DNA from: Humidesulfovibrio sp.
GTDB taxonomy: Bacteria > Desulfobacterota > Desulfovibrionia > Desulfovibrionales > Desulfovibrionaceae
DNA: 33,894 nucleotides
Direction: 5' to 3'
NCBI GenBank assembly: GCA_031292175.1
Contig: JARLHQ010000020.1
Location: 1-33,894, forward strand
Part shown: positions 1-8,669 of the stretch, piece after piece
How the letters are laid out: each line of letters starts with the position of its first letter
Position numbering within the stretch: the first letter of the stretch is position 1
Position numbers and translations under genes: made by a program
Notes under the pieces: model-generated
What the model saw: only the letters and a program-made list of their open reading frames with translations
Told to the model about the DNA's origin: nothing
Database searches by the model: none

Positions 1-132
1 AAGTGGGAGAAGGCCCTCGACACCACCGCGCTGGCGCGGGCCCTTTCCGGCAAGAACGACCAGGCCGAGGACGCCCCCGAGGAAATCCTCGACGGCGCCG
101 TGAGCGACGTGGCCCCCAACGGCCAGGCCTAA
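1..132 (+). CDS. 3' end of an unidentified protein-coding gene (partial)
   Basis: Frame 1 is open from the first base to a TAA at 130-132 and gives the last 43 residues of a protein, ending VAPNGQA. Codon third positions are strongly G/C, as in the neighbouring genes, which supports a real reading frame. The tail is acidic and Ala/Asp/Glu-rich and looks like a disordered C-terminus; I cannot assign a family. It lies 37 bp upstream of frdC on the same strand and could be the first gene of that operon. Confidence 0.6.
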   Translation, partial: KWEKALDTTALARALSGKNDQAEDAPEEILDGAVSDVAPNGQA

Positions 133-169
133 GGCCTGGCCTGAATATGAACCCTGTGCAGGAGGAACT

Positions 170-829
170 ATGTCCCTTCCCTTGACGGCTAACCATCCCA
201 CACTGAACGCGCGCCGCACGGACGGCGTGCTGGACTGGGCGCAGATGCTCTCTGGAGCGGGACTTATCCTGTTCATGTGGGCGCACATGCTTCTGGTCGG
301 CAGTGTGCTGCTGAACCCCAGCATCATGAACGCCATCGCCGGATTCTTCGAGTCCAGCGGCATGGCCCAGGTGGGAGGCCCGCTGATCTTCCTGCTCTTC
401 CTGGCGCACTTCGTCCTGGCGGCAAGGAAAATCCCCTTCCGCATTGAGGGCCAGAAAACCATTTGGGAGCATGCCAAGCTGCTGCACCACCAGGACACCT
501 GGCTCTGGGTGGTGCAGGCGGTCTCGGGCATGCTCATCCTTATCATGGGCGCCATCCACATGTGGGTCGTGCTCTCCGATCTGCCCATCGAGGCCCTGAA
601 GTGCGCTGGCACCCTGCAAAAGCACAGCGGCTGGCTTTTGTTCTACCTGGCCCTGGCTCCGCTCGTGCATGTGCACCTGGGCGTCGGGCTGTACCGCATC
701 GCCGTGAAGTGGGGTTTCGCGGGCAGGGCGCAGAGGGTGGGGCTCAAGCGCTTCGTCGTCCTTCTGGTCCTCGTATCCGTCACCATCAGCGTGCTGACGC
801 TGTTCCGCTTCTGGTTCATGGCCGTTTAA
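170..829 (+). CDS. frdC: fumarate reductase / succinate dehydrogenase cytochrome b subunit
   Basis: This is the membrane anchor that carries heme b and exchanges electrons between menaquinone and the FrdAB catalytic dimer. The 219-residue product has about five hydrophobic helices. Histidines at H39 (MWAHM), H80 (FLAHF), H130 (GAIHM) and H167/H169 (LVHVHL) sit at helix positions expected for the two heme b groups of the Wolinella-type diheme subunit, which is somewhat longer (about 256 residues). The start is supported by AGGAGG seven bases upstream of ATG. The order C-A-B is that of Wolinella frdCAB, and frdA begins 10 bp after the stop. Direction of catalysis (fumarate reduction or succinate oxidation) cannot be told from sequence. 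Confidence 0.92.
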   Translation: MSLPLTANHPTLNARRTDGVLDWAQMLSGAGLILFMWAHMLLVGSVLLNPSIMNAIAGFFESSGMAQVGGPLIFLLFLAHFVLAARKIPFRIEGQKTIWEHAKLLHHQDTWLWVVQAVSGMLILIMGAIHMWVVLSDLPIEALKCAGTLQKHSGWLLFYLALAPLVHVHLGVGLYRIAVKWGFAGRAQRVGLKRFVVLLVLVSVTISVLTLFRFWFMAV

Positions 830-839
830 GGGGAAAAGC

Positions 840-2684
840 ATGCAGACCATATATACCGACGTACTTGTCATCGGCGCTGGCCTGGCCGGCGAACGCGCGG
901 CCATTGAGGCCGCCCAGGCGGGATTTTCCGCCATCTGTCTGAGCCTGGTGCCTGCGCGACGCTCGCACTCCAGCGCCGCCATGGGCGGGATGCAGGCGGC
1001 CCTCGGCAACTGCGCCAAGGGCGATGGCGACTGCCCGGACGTGCACTTCTCCGACACGGTGAAGGGCTCCGACTGGGGCTGCGACCAGGAAGTGGCCCGG
1101 CTCTTCGCCGACCGCGCGCCCATCGAGATGCGCCAGCTGGCGCACTGGGGCGTTCCCTGGAACCGCGTGGTGCCCGGCAAGAGCATGTACTTCAAGGGCG
1201 GCAAGCAATTCGAGAAAGAAGAGCAGGAAGAAAACCGCGGGCTCATCACCTCGCGTGACTTCGGCGGCACGGCCAAGTGGCGCACCTGCTACGTGTCCGA
1301 CGGCACGGGCCACAGCGTGCTCTTCACGGTCGACAACGTCTGCGCCCAGCTGGGCGTGGAGGTGCACGACAAGACCGAGGCCATCGCGCTCATCCACGAC
1401 GGCGTGACCTGCTTCGGCGCGGTGGCGCGCTGCCTGCGCACGGGCGAGTTGCGCGTGTACCTGGCCAAGGCCACCACCATCGCCACGGGCGGATTCGGGC
1501 GCATCTACCCCTGCACCACCAACGCGGTGATCTGCGACGGCGGCGGCCACATTCCGGCCATCAACACCGGCCTGGTGCCCATGGGCAACATGGAGGCCGT
1601 GCAGTTCCACCCCACGGGCATCGTGCCCACGGACATCCTGGTCACCGAGGGCTGCCGCGGTGACGGCGGCACCCTGCTCGACGTGAATGAAGAACGCTTC
1701 ATGAACATCTACGAACCCGAGAAGCAGGAGCTGGCCTCCCGCGACGTGGTCTCCCGCTGGATGACCCACCACATCCGCCAGGGCAAGGGCGTGAAGAGTC
1801 CGTACGGCGAGCACCTCTGGCTCGACATCCGCCACCTGGGCGAGAAGCACATCACCGGCAAGCTGCGCGAGGTGTACGAGATCTGCACCTCCTTCCTGGG
1901 CGTCGACCCCATCCACCAGCTCATTCCGGTGCGGCCCACCCAGCACTACAGCATGGGCGGCGTGCGCACCAACAAGGACGGCCACGCTTACGGCATCAAG
2001 GGCCTGTTCAGCGTTGGCGAATCCGCCTGCTGGGACATGCACGGCTTCAACCGCCTGGGCGGCAATTCGCTGGCCGAGACCGTCGTGGCGGGCGGCATCG
2101 TGGGCAAGAAAATCGCCGAGTTCCTGCAGGGCGCGGAGGTCACCTTCAACTCCAGCGTCATCGACGACGAGGTGAAGCGCCAGCACGAGCGCATCCAGCA
2201 CCTCATCCGCTGCAAGACCGGCACCGAGAACGTGTACAAGGTGCGTCTGGCCATGCAGCAGACCCTGCACGTCGGCGCGAACATCTTCCGCACCGACGCG
2301 GGCTTGACCGAATGCGTGGCCAAGCTCCAGGAGATCCTGGCGCGCGCGCGGCAAGTCGGCCTCAAGAGCAACGGCCTGGGCGTGAACCCGGAACTCTCCG
2401 CCGCGCTCAAGATCGAGGGCCAGGTCAAGATGGCGCTCATGGTCGCTTACGGCGCGCTCAAGCGTACGGAGTCGCGCGGCAGCCACAACCGCGAAGACTT
2501 CCAGGCCAGAAACGACCGCGACTGGATGACGCGCACCCTGGCCTACTGGAAGAACGAGAAGGACGACCTGCCCACGCTGGACTACGAACCGGCGACCGGC
2601 ATCTTCCACATTCCGCCCGGTGACCGCGGCTATGGCAAGAGCGAGATCATCAAGGCCGACAGCCCGGCCGGGACCAAGGGGTAG
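840..2684 (+). CDS. frdA: fumarate reductase / succinate dehydrogenase flavoprotein subunit
   Basis: This catalytic subunit interconverts fumarate and succinate on a covalently bound FAD at the cytoplasmic membrane. The 614-residue protein starts with a dinucleotide-binding fold (GAGLAG, residues 12-17). RSHSSAAMGG follows, with H43 as the expected covalent FAD attachment histidine. Further on are HPTG (about 258-261) and the substrate-site segments RPTQHYSMGG and GFNRLGGNSLAE near the FAD pocket. Its length is close to known FrdA/SdhA (about 580-660). It sits between frdC and frdB with gaps of 10 and 6 bp, so the three genes are almost certainly co-transcribed. No key residue appears to be missing. 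Confidence 0.96.
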   Translation: MQTIYTDVLVIGAGLAGERAAIEAAQAGFSAICLSLVPARRSHSSAAMGGMQAALGNCAKGDGDCPDVHFSDTVKGSDWGCDQEVARLFADRAPIEMRQLAHWGVPWNRVVPGKSMYFKGGKQFEKEEQEENRGLITSRDFGGTAKWRTCYVSDGTGHSVLFTVDNVCAQLGVEVHDKTEAIALIHDGVTCFGAVARCLRTGELRVYLAKATTIATGGFGRIYPCTTNAVICDGGGHIPAINTGLVPMGNMEAVQFHPTGIVPTDILVTEGCRGDGGTLLDVNEERFMNIYEPEKQELASRDVVSRWMTHHIRQGKGVKSPYGEHLWLDIRHLGEKHITGKLREVYEICTSFLGVDPIHQLIPVRPTQHYSMGGVRTNKDGHAYGIKGLFSVGESACWDMHGFNRLGGNSLAETVVAGGIVGKKIAEFLQGAEVTFNSSVIDDEVKRQHERIQHLIRCKTGTENVYKVRLAMQQTLHVGANIFRTDAGLTECVAKLQEILARARQVGLKSNGLGVNPELSAALKIEGQVKMALMVAYGALKRTESRGSHNREDFQARNDRDWMTRTLAYWKNEKDDLPTLDYEPATGIFHIPPGDRGYGKSEIIKADSPAGTKG

Positions 2685-2690
2685 CATATC

Positions 2691-3428
2691 ATGGCCAGAT
2701 CGCTGAAATTCAACATCTTCCGCTACAATCCGCAGGACCCGGAGTCCACCCCGCACATGGAAAACTTTGTGCTGGACGAAACGGACGCCATGACGCTCTT
2801 CATCGCGCTGAACCGCATCCGCGAGGAGCAGGATCCGAGCCTCCAGTTCGACTTCTGCTGCCGCGCGGGCATCTGCGGCTCTTGCGGCATGGTCATCAAT
2901 GGCCGCCCGGGCCTGGCCTGCCACACCAAGACCAAGGACCTGTCGGCCGAGATCACCCTGCTGCCCCTGCCGGTATTCCAGCTGGTGGGCGACCTTTCGG
3001 TGGACACGGGCTCCTGGTTCCGCGAGATGTATGACACCACCGAATCGTGGATCCACACGAAAAAAGTGTTCGACCCCGCCGCCCAGGAAGAGCGCATGGA
3101 GAACGAGGTGGCCGAGGCAATTTACGAGCTGGACCGTTGCGTGGAATGCGGCTGCTGCGTGGCCGCCTGCGGCACCGCGCGCCTGCGGCCCGACTTCCTC
3201 GGCGCGGCGGGCTTGAACCGCGTCGGCCGCTTCCTCATTGACCCGCGCGACGAGCGCACCGAGCAGGAGTATTACGAGATCATCGGCAACGACATGGGCA
3301 TCTTCGGCTGCATGGGCCTGCTCGCCTGCGAGGACGTGTGCCCCAAGCACATGCCCTTGCAGGACCAACTGGGCTTCCTGCGCCGCAAGATGGGCATCAC
3401 CACCCTGAAGAACCTCTTTGGGAAGTAG
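2691..3428 (+). CDS. frdB: fumarate reductase / succinate dehydrogenase iron-sulfur subunit
   Basis: This subunit wires the FAD of FrdA to the hemes of FrdC through three Fe-S clusters. In its 245 residues the [2Fe-2S] cysteines are in CCRAGICGSCG (C57, C62, C65) plus C77. The [4Fe-4S] set is CVECGCCVAAC (C150, C153, C156, C160). The [3Fe-4S] region is around C207, C213 and C217 (CEDVCPKH). The ATG follows the frdA stop by 6 bp with a weak AAGGGG ribosome site inside the end of frdA, consistent with translational coupling. It is followed 36 bp later by the fumarase alpha gene. Confidence 0.95.
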   Translation: MARSLKFNIFRYNPQDPESTPHMENFVLDETDAMTLFIALNRIREEQDPSLQFDFCCRAGICGSCGMVINGRPGLACHTKTKDLSAEITLLPLPVFQLVGDLSVDTGSWFREMYDTTESWIHTKKVFDPAAQEERMENEVAEAIYELDRCVECGCCVAACGTARLRPDFLGAAGLNRVGRFLIDPRDERTEQEYYEIIGNDMGIFGCMGLLACEDVCPKHMPLQDQLGFLRRKMGITTLKNLFGK

Positions 3429-3464
3429 GGGCCTCCCCCGCTTGGGGCGTTGCAAGGAGACGCA

Positions 3465-4301
3465 ATGAAAGAAATCAAGGCGGCGGACATCTCGGCGGCC
3501 GTGGCGCGCATGTGCATGAGCGCCAACACCAAGCTGCCCGACGACGTGCGTCGGAAATTCGAGGAAGGCTACAAGAACGAGACCAGCGAGGCTGGCCGCG
3601 AGATCTTCCGGCAGCTGCTGGAGAACGCGGACCTAGCGTTTGAGACCAAGCTGCCGCTCTGCCAGGACTGCGGGCTGGCCGTCTTCTATGTGGAGATGGG
3701 CGAGGATGTGGTCGTGCCCGGCGGTATCAACAAGGCCATCACCGAAGGCATGGTGACGGGCTACAAGGACGGCTTCCTGCGCAAGAGTTCCTGCGATCCG
3801 CTCACGCGCAAGAACACCGGCGACAACACCCCGGCCATCATCCACATCGACCTGGTGCCCGGCGACCGCCTCAAGATCAGCTACATGGCCAAGGGCGGCG
3901 GCTCGGAGAACATGAGCCGCGTGACCATGCTGGCCCCCAGCCAGGGCTGGGAGGGCATCAAAAAATTCGTGGTGACGCGCGTGGCCGAGGCCGGCCCCAA
4001 CCCCTGCCCGCCCATTATCCTGGGCATCGGCATCGGCGGCACCTTCGAATACGCGCCCAAAATCGCCAAGAAGGCGCTGTTGCGCAAGCTGGACGACGTG
4101 CACCCGGACCCGCAGATCGCCGCGATGGAGGCCGAACTGCTGGCCGAGGTGAACAAGCTTGGCATCGGCCCCATGGGCCTGGGCGGCAGCTACACCTGTC
4201 TGGCCGTCAAGATCGCCATCGCCCCCTGCCACATCGCCAGCCTGCCGCTGGCCGTGAACGTGCAGTGCCACTCCGCCCGGCACGAGGAGGTGGAATTCTG
4301 A
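3465..4301 (+). CDS. class I fumarate hydratase, alpha subunit
   Basis: This is the N-terminal half of the oxygen-sensitive [4Fe-4S] fumarase/tartrate dehydratase family, which hydrates fumarate to malate. The product is 278 residues, normal for the split alpha subunit. CQDCG (C66, C69) provides the expected cluster cysteine, and CPPIILGIGIGG is a typical family segment. I chose ATG 3465 because AAGGAG lies five bases upstream; a TTG at 3450 in the same frame would place the ribosome site inside the gene. The beta subunit starts in the overlapping TGATG at the end of this gene. Family members can act on tartrate, but location behind frdCAB points to fumarate. Confidence 0.93.
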   Translation: MKEIKAADISAAVARMCMSANTKLPDDVRRKFEEGYKNETSEAGREIFRQLLENADLAFETKLPLCQDCGLAVFYVEMGEDVVVPGGINKAITEGMVTGYKDGFLRKSSCDPLTRKNTGDNTPAIIHIDLVPGDRLKISYMAKGGGSENMSRVTMLAPSQGWEGIKKFVVTRVAEAGPNPCPPIILGIGIGGTFEYAPKIAKKALLRKLDDVHPDPQIAAMEAELLAEVNKLGIGPMGLGGSYTCLAVKIAIAPCHIASLPLAVNVQCHSARHEEVEF

Positions 4302-4846
4302 TGCCCACGTATTCCCTCAACACCCCGCTCACCGACGCGGACATCGAAAAGCTGCGCGCGGGCGACATGGTGCTCTTGAACGGCATCATCTATTCCGGCC
4401 GCGATGCCGCGCACAAGAAGCTCTCGGACCTGCTGGACCAGGGCAAACCGCTGCCCTTCGACCTCAAAGGCGCAAGCATCTACTATGTTGGTCCCTCTCC
4501 CGCACCGCCGGGACGGCCCATCGGCTCCGCCGGCCCCACCACTAGCTACCGCATGGACGCCTACGCTCCGCGCCTGTACAGCCTGGGCCTCAAGGCCAGC
4601 ATCGGCAAGGGCAAGCGCGCAGACGCCGTGAAGCAGGCCATGCGCGACTTTAAGGGCGTGTACTTCGGGGCCACGGGCGGCGCGGGCGCGCTCTTGTCCA
4701 AGTGCATCACCGCCTCCAAGGTCATCGCCTTTGACGAACTTGGCCCGGAGGCCGTGCGTGAGATGACCGTGAAGGACTTCCCGCTGCTCGTCATCAACGA
4801 CGCCTTTGGCGGGGAATTGTACGCGAAACCGAACCTGGAAGAGTAG
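4301..4846 (+). CDS. class I fumarate hydratase, beta subunit
   Basis: This is the C-terminal half of the two-subunit Fe-S fumarase and completes the active site with the alpha subunit. The 181-residue product carries the family signature around residues 62-90: GPSPAPPGRPIGSAGPTTS followed by YRMDAY. GATGGAGALL lies further on. The ATG overlaps the alpha stop by one base (TGATG), and AGGAGG lies about ten bases upstream. With frdCAB it forms a malate-fumarate-succinate module. The operon appears to end about 160 bp downstream at a long hairpin. Confidence 0.93.
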   Translation: MPTYSLNTPLTDADIEKLRAGDMVLLNGIIYSGRDAAHKKLSDLLDQGKPLPFDLKGASIYYVGPSPAPPGRPIGSAGPTTSYRMDAYAPRLYSLGLKASIGKGKRADAVKQAMRDFKGVYFGATGGAGALLSKCITASKVIAFDELGPEAVREMTVKDFPLLVINDAFGGELYAKPNLEE

Positions 4847-5003
4847 ACGATGATTCCCGGGGGGGCCGGCGCGTGGGCGCTACCGCAGTCGGCCCTGCCT
4901 CCTGTTCCCCGGACGCGGCGCATGGGCCGGCCCCTGGTGTCCCGGATCACCAGGAATTTCAACCCATCCGTTGGCGGTTGCAAGAAAAGATCAGGACGGA
5001 CCT

Positions 5004-5037
5004 GGGCGCGGGAGGGGCAAGCTCCCCTTCCGCGCCC
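5004..5037 (+). terminator. probable terminator hairpin after the frd-fumarase operon
   Basis: GGGCGCGGGAGGGG pairs with CCCCTTCCGCGCCC: 14 pairs with one G-U, around a six-base loop. Only a poor T-tract (TTGCCCTT) follows, so termination may be partial, and read-through into the hdr operon is possible. It lies 157 bp after the fumarase stop and 88 bp before hdrC. The rest of the 4847-5125 gap holds no convincing gene. Confidence 0.6.
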
Positions 5038-5043
5038 TTGCCC

Positions 5044-5074
5044 TTGAATCCCCGCTCTGCTAGCCTGGAATAAT
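5044..5074 (+). promoter_or_regulatory. candidate sigma-70 type promoter for hdr-flx
   Basis: TTGAAT (5044-5049) and AATAAT (5069-5074) are separated by 19 bp, just after the hairpin and 51 bp before the hdrC ATG. The spacing is at the long end, so this is only a candidate. I saw no clear Rex-like palindrome here. Confidence 0.35.
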
Positions 5075-5125
5075 TGGTCGGGCTTTCCCGGCTCACCCAC
5101 CCTGGCCTCCCCGAAGGAGCCGCCC

Positions 5126-5725
5126 ATGCAGACAATCAACCTCGCCGCCGACTGCGATCAGGCCTTCATGGACGCGGTGGCGCGCGAAAGCGGGCAGGAC
5201 CTCAAAAGCTGCTACCAGTGCGGCAACTGCACCGCCGGCTGCGCCTACAGCCAGGACTACGACATCCCCGTGCACCAAATCATGCGCCTGGTCCAACTGG
5301 GCCAAAAGGAGCGTGTGCTCTCCTGCCGGTCCATCTGGCTGTGCGCCACCTGTCAGGCCTGCACCACCCGCTGCCCCAACAACATCGAGGTGGCCACGGT
5401 GATGGACGTGCTGCGCCACATGGCCCGGCGCGCGGGCAAGGCCCCGGAACGATTGGTCAAATCCTTCACCGATGGTTTCCTGGCCTCCGTGGCTCGTCAC
5501 GGCCGGGTGTTCGAAGCCGGACTGGCCGCAGTGTTCGCCCTCAAGAGCGGCAAACCCTTGCAGGATGCCGGTCTGGGCCCAGCCATGCTCACGCGCGGGA
5601 AGCTGGCCTTCCTCCCGCACCAGCCCGGCGGCCGGGGCAAGGAAGAGGTGGCTGAGATCTTCGCGCGTTTCGAGAACCGGACGGACGCCGCGCCCGCGAA
5701 AAAAACCGGGGAGGACGCCCAATGA
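5126..5725 (+). CDS. hdrC: heterodisulfide reductase-like subunit C (iron-sulfur)
   Basis: This small electron-transfer subunit passes electrons from HdrA to the disulfide-reducing subunit HdrB. The 199-residue protein has two ferredoxin-type [4Fe-4S] motifs: CYQCGNCTAGC (near 31-41) and CATCQACTTRC (near 73-83). A helical C-terminal half follows, ending in a Lys/Ala-rich tail. There are no membrane helices, so it is the soluble HdrC type, not HdrE-linked. It starts the seven-gene hdrCBA-flxDCBA series, and its stop overlaps the hdrB start as ATGA. Confidence 0.92.
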   Translation: MQTINLAADCDQAFMDAVARESGQDLKSCYQCGNCTAGCAYSQDYDIPVHQIMRLVQLGQKERVLSCRSIWLCATCQACTTRCPNNIEVATVMDVLRHMARRAGKAPERLVKSFTDGFLASVARHGRVFEAGLAAVFALKSGKPLQDAGLGPAMLTRGKLAFLPHQPGGRGKEEVAEIFARFENRTDAAPAKKTGEDAQ

Positions 5726-6696
5726 AAGCGACCCTCGGCTATTATCCCGGCTGTTCGCAGAGCGGCACCGCGGCCGAATACGACATTTCCACGCGCGCCT
5801 GCTGCAAGGCGCTCGGCATCGGGCTCACCGACGTGCCGGACTGGACCTGCTGCGGCTCCACGCCCGCGCACACGGTGGACCACCACCTGTCCGGGGCGCT
5901 CGCCGCGCGCAACCTCCTGCAAGCCGAGGCGGCCGGGCTCGACCGCGTGGCCACGCCCTGCCCGAGCTGCCTGGCGGCGCTCAAGACGGCGGATGCGCGC
6001 CTAGCGGACGAGACCTACCGCGCCGAGGTGGAACGCCTGCTGGGCCGTCCCGGCCCGGGGCCGGTGGAGTGCGTCAGCGTACTCCAGGTGCTGTACGAGC
6101 AGGTGGGCGCGGGGGGCATCCAGAAACACGTCAAACGCCCGCTCGCCGGCCTGCGCGTGGCCCCATACTATGGCTGCATCATGAACCGCCCGCCCGGCCT
6201 CATGCTCTTTGACGACCCGGAAAACCCCGTGGCCATGGACGAGATCCTGGCCGCTTGCGGCGCTACCATCGTGGACTTCCCCTTCAAGACCGAGTGCTGC
6301 GGCGCGGCCTTCGGCATGCCCCGGCTGGACATGCTGCAGCGGCTCTCCGCGCGCATCCTGGACATGGCCCAGAGCTGCGGCGCGGACTGCGTCGTGGTGG
6401 CCTGTCCCCTGTGCCAGATGAACCTGGACCTCCGGCGCGGGCAGGTCAACGCAGCCTCCGGGCAGGACATCCGGATGCCCGTGCCCTACTTCACGCAACT
6501 TCTCGGCCTGGCCCTCGGCCTGCCCGAGGCAGACCTCCGGCTGGACAAGCTGGTGCTGCCCCTGGCCCCGGCCCTGGAGGCGGCCCACCTCCGCGAACAG
6601 GCTTGCGAACGGGCGCGCGAGGCTGGACACGCCGCCAAGACCACGGGCGGCAAGCCCGACGGTGCGCCTGCCAAGGAGGACGCGTCATGCGCATAG
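5722..6696 (+). CDS. hdrB: heterodisulfide reductase-like subunit B (CCG domains)
   Basis: HdrB carries the disulfide-reducing site built from CCG-domain cysteines that hold unusual [4Fe-4S] clusters. The 324-residue product shows CCGSTPAH plus CPSCL in the first domain and CCGAAFGMP plus CPLCQMN in the second, so both CCG modules look complete. In sulfate reducers the substrate is inferred to be a protein disulfide such as DsrC rather than CoM-S-S-CoB. The extra C-terminal 40 or so residues are Ala/Lys-rich. ATG 5722 overlaps the hdrC stop by four bases, and hdrA begins ten bases before this gene ends. Confidence 0.93.
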   Translation: MKATLGYYPGCSQSGTAAEYDISTRACCKALGIGLTDVPDWTCCGSTPAHTVDHHLSGALAARNLLQAEAAGLDRVATPCPSCLAALKTADARLADETYRAEVERLLGRPGPGPVECVSVLQVLYEQVGAGGIQKHVKRPLAGLRVAPYYGCIMNRPPGLMLFDDPENPVAMDEILAACGATIVDFPFKTECCGAAFGMPRLDMLQRLSARILDMAQSCGADCVVVACPLCQMNLDLRRGQVNAASGQDIRMPVPYFTQLLGLALGLPEADLRLDKLVLPLAPALEAAHLREQACERAREAGHAAKTTGGKPDGAPAKEDASCA

Positions 6697-8669
6697 GCGT
6701 CATGGTTTGCCACTGCGGCAACAACATCGCCGCCACCGTGGACGTGGAGGCCGTGGCCGCCGCCGCGCGGGAGTTCCCGGACGTGGTCTACGCCACGGAC
6801 CACATGTACGCCTGCTCCGATCCCGGCCAAAAAACACTGGAACAGACCATCCGCGACCTCAAGCTCGACGGCGTGGTGGTGGCCTCCTGCTCGCCGCGCA
6901 TGCACGAGCTGACCTTCCGCCGGGCCGTGGAGCGTGCGGGCCTGAACCGCTACATGTTCGAGATGGCCAACATCCGCGAGCACGTGGCCTGGATTTCGCT
7001 CGACCGCAAGCGCAACACCCAAAAGGCCACGGACCTGGTGCGCATGGCCGTGGAGAAGCTGCGGGTCGACCGGCCCCTGACGGCCAAGAGCTTCGACGTG
7101 CAGAAGCGCGTGCTCATCGTGGGCGGCGGTGTGGCGGGCATACAGGCCGCGCTGGACTGCGCGGACGGCGGGCTCGACGTGGTGCTGGTGGAGCGCAAGA
7201 GCTCCATCGGCGGCATCATGAGCAAGCTCGACAAGACCTTCCCCACTGTGGACTGCTCCGTGTGCGTGCTGGGTCCGAAGATGGTCGATGCGGGCCAGAA
7301 CCCGCGCATCACCCTGCACATGCTCTCCGAGGTGGAGGAGGTCTCCGGCTACGTCGGCAACTTCGAGGTCAAGGTCCGCAAGCACACCACGTACGTTGAC
7401 TGGACCAAGTGCACGGGCTGCGGGGCCTGCGAGGAAAAATGCCCCAGCCGCAAGGTGCCCGACGCCTTCAACGAGAACGTGAGCCTGACCACGGCCATCG
7501 GCATCCCCTTCCCCCAGGCGACTCCGAAGCGCGCCACCATCAACGCCGAGCACTGCCTCCGCCTAACCAAGGGCAAGTGCGGCGTGTGTGAGAAGATCTG
7601 CCCCACCGGGGCCATCGACTACGACCTGAAAGATGAGGTCGTGACCGAGAAGGTGGGGGCCATCATCGCGGCCACGGGCCTGAATCTCTTCGACCACAGA
7701 AAATGCGGTGAATACGGCGCGGGCCGCTACCCGGACGTCGTGACCTCGCTGGCGTACGAGCGCATGCTCTCCGCCTCCGGCCCCACGGCCGGGCACATCA
7801 AGCGCCCCAGCGACGGGGCCGAGCCTAAGACGGTGGTGTTCATCGCCTGCGTTGGCAGCCGCGACCGCTCCCTCGGGCGGCCCTACTGCTCCAACTTCTG
7901 CTGCATGTACACCGCCAAGCAGGCCATCCTGACCCGCGACCACATCCCGGACTCCAAGGCCTACGTGTTCTACATGGACATCCGCGCCAATGGGAAGGGC
8001 TACGAGGAGTTTGTGCGCCGCGCCCAGGAGGAATACGGCGTGGAGTACGTGCGCGGCCGCGTGGCGCAGGTCTATCCCAAGGACGGCAAACTCATCGTGC
8101 GCGGGACGGACACATTGCTCGGCCAGCAGGTGGAGGTGCCCGCGGACCTCGTGGTCCTGGCCGTCGGAGTCGAGGCCGCCAAGGGCGCGCCGGAGCTGGC
8201 CGAGAAGCTGCGCATATCCTACGACGCCTACGGCTTCTTCATGGAGAGCCACCCCAAACTTCGGCCCGTGGAGACCAACACCGTCGGCGTATTCCTGGCC
8301 GGGGCCTGCCAGGGGCCCAAGGACATCCCGGCCAGCGTGGCCCAGGCCAGCGCCGCGGCGGGCAAGGTCCTGGCCCTTTTGTCCAAGGACAAGCTTGAAA
8401 GCGATCCGCAGATCGCCCAGGTCGCCACCAACCGCTGCATCGGCTGCGGCAAATGCGAACGCACCTGCCCCTTCGGCGCCATCCGCATGCGCGAACTGCG
8501 CGACGGCAGCAAGCGCGCCGAGGTGGTGGAGACCGTATGCCAGGGCTGCGGCATCTGTAGCGTCACCTGTCCCGTGCGGGCCATCCAGCTCCAGCACTTC
8601 ACCGATTCCCAGCTCCTCGCGGAGGTCAATGCGCTATGCCGGATATGGGACGAGACTACCGAATCATAG
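6687..8669 (+). CDS. hdrA: heterodisulfide reductase-like subunit A (FAD, bifurcation core)
   Basis: HdrA carries the FAD proposed to split electrons between ferredoxin and HdrBC. The 660-residue protein has an N-terminal domain with VCHCG and CSPRMHE, then GGGVAG (146-151) of the FAD fold and PTVDCSVC. Ferredoxin motifs CTGCGACEEKC and CGVCEKIC follow, and a C-terminal pair CIGCGKCERTC / CQGCGICSVTC. The cysteine in PTVDC is a cysteine codon here, although some HdrA proteins have selenocysteine in this region. ATG 6687 is preceded by AGGAGG and MRIGVMVCHCG fits the family N-terminus; an open frame upstream is a shadow of hdrB. It overlaps hdrB by 10 and flxD by 34 bases. Confidence 0.94.
   Translation: MRIGVMVCHCGNNIAATVDVEAVAAAAREFPDVVYATDHMYACSDPGQKTLEQTIRDLKLDGVVVASCSPRMHELTFRRAVERAGLNRYMFEMANIREHVAWISLDRKRNTQKATDLVRMAVEKLRVDRPLTAKSFDVQKRVLIVGGGVAGIQAALDCADGGLDVVLVERKSSIGGIMSKLDKTFPTVDCSVCVLGPKMVDAGQNPRITLHMLSEVEEVSGYVGNFEVKVRKHTTYVDWTKCTGCGACEEKCPSRKVPDAFNENVSLTTAIGIPFPQATPKRATINAEHCLRLTKGKCGVCEKICPTGAIDYDLKDEVVTEKVGAIIAATGLNLFDHRKCGEYGAGRYPDVVTSLAYERMLSASGPTAGHIKRPSDGAEPKTVVFIACVGSRDRSLGRPYCSNFCCMYTAKQAILTRDHIPDSKAYVFYMDIRANGKGYEEFVRRAQEEYGVEYVRGRVAQVYPKDGKLIVRGTDTLLGQQVEVPADLVVLAVGVEAAKGAPELAEKLRISYDAYGFFMESHPKLRPVETNTVGVFLAGACQGPKDIPASVAQASAAAGKVLALLSKDKLESDPQIAQVATNRCIGCGKCERTCPFGAIRMRELRDGSKRAEVVETVCQGCGICSVTCPVRAIQLQHFTDSQLLAEVNALCRIWDETTES

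Noticed and set aside
816..3455. 879-codon open frame on the minus strand
   Set aside because: It is antisense to frdA and frdB, whose motifs are complete; its His/Ala/Val-rich composition is the usual shadow of high-GC coding DNA.
6255..6686. Upstream extension of hdrA
   Set aside because: It would add 144 Arg/Pro-rich residues encoded within hdrB; AGGAGG and the family N-terminus place the start at 6687.
7240..7275. Selenocysteine in HdrA
   Set aside because: The position in PTVDC is a cysteine codon; no in-frame TGA exists in hdrA.
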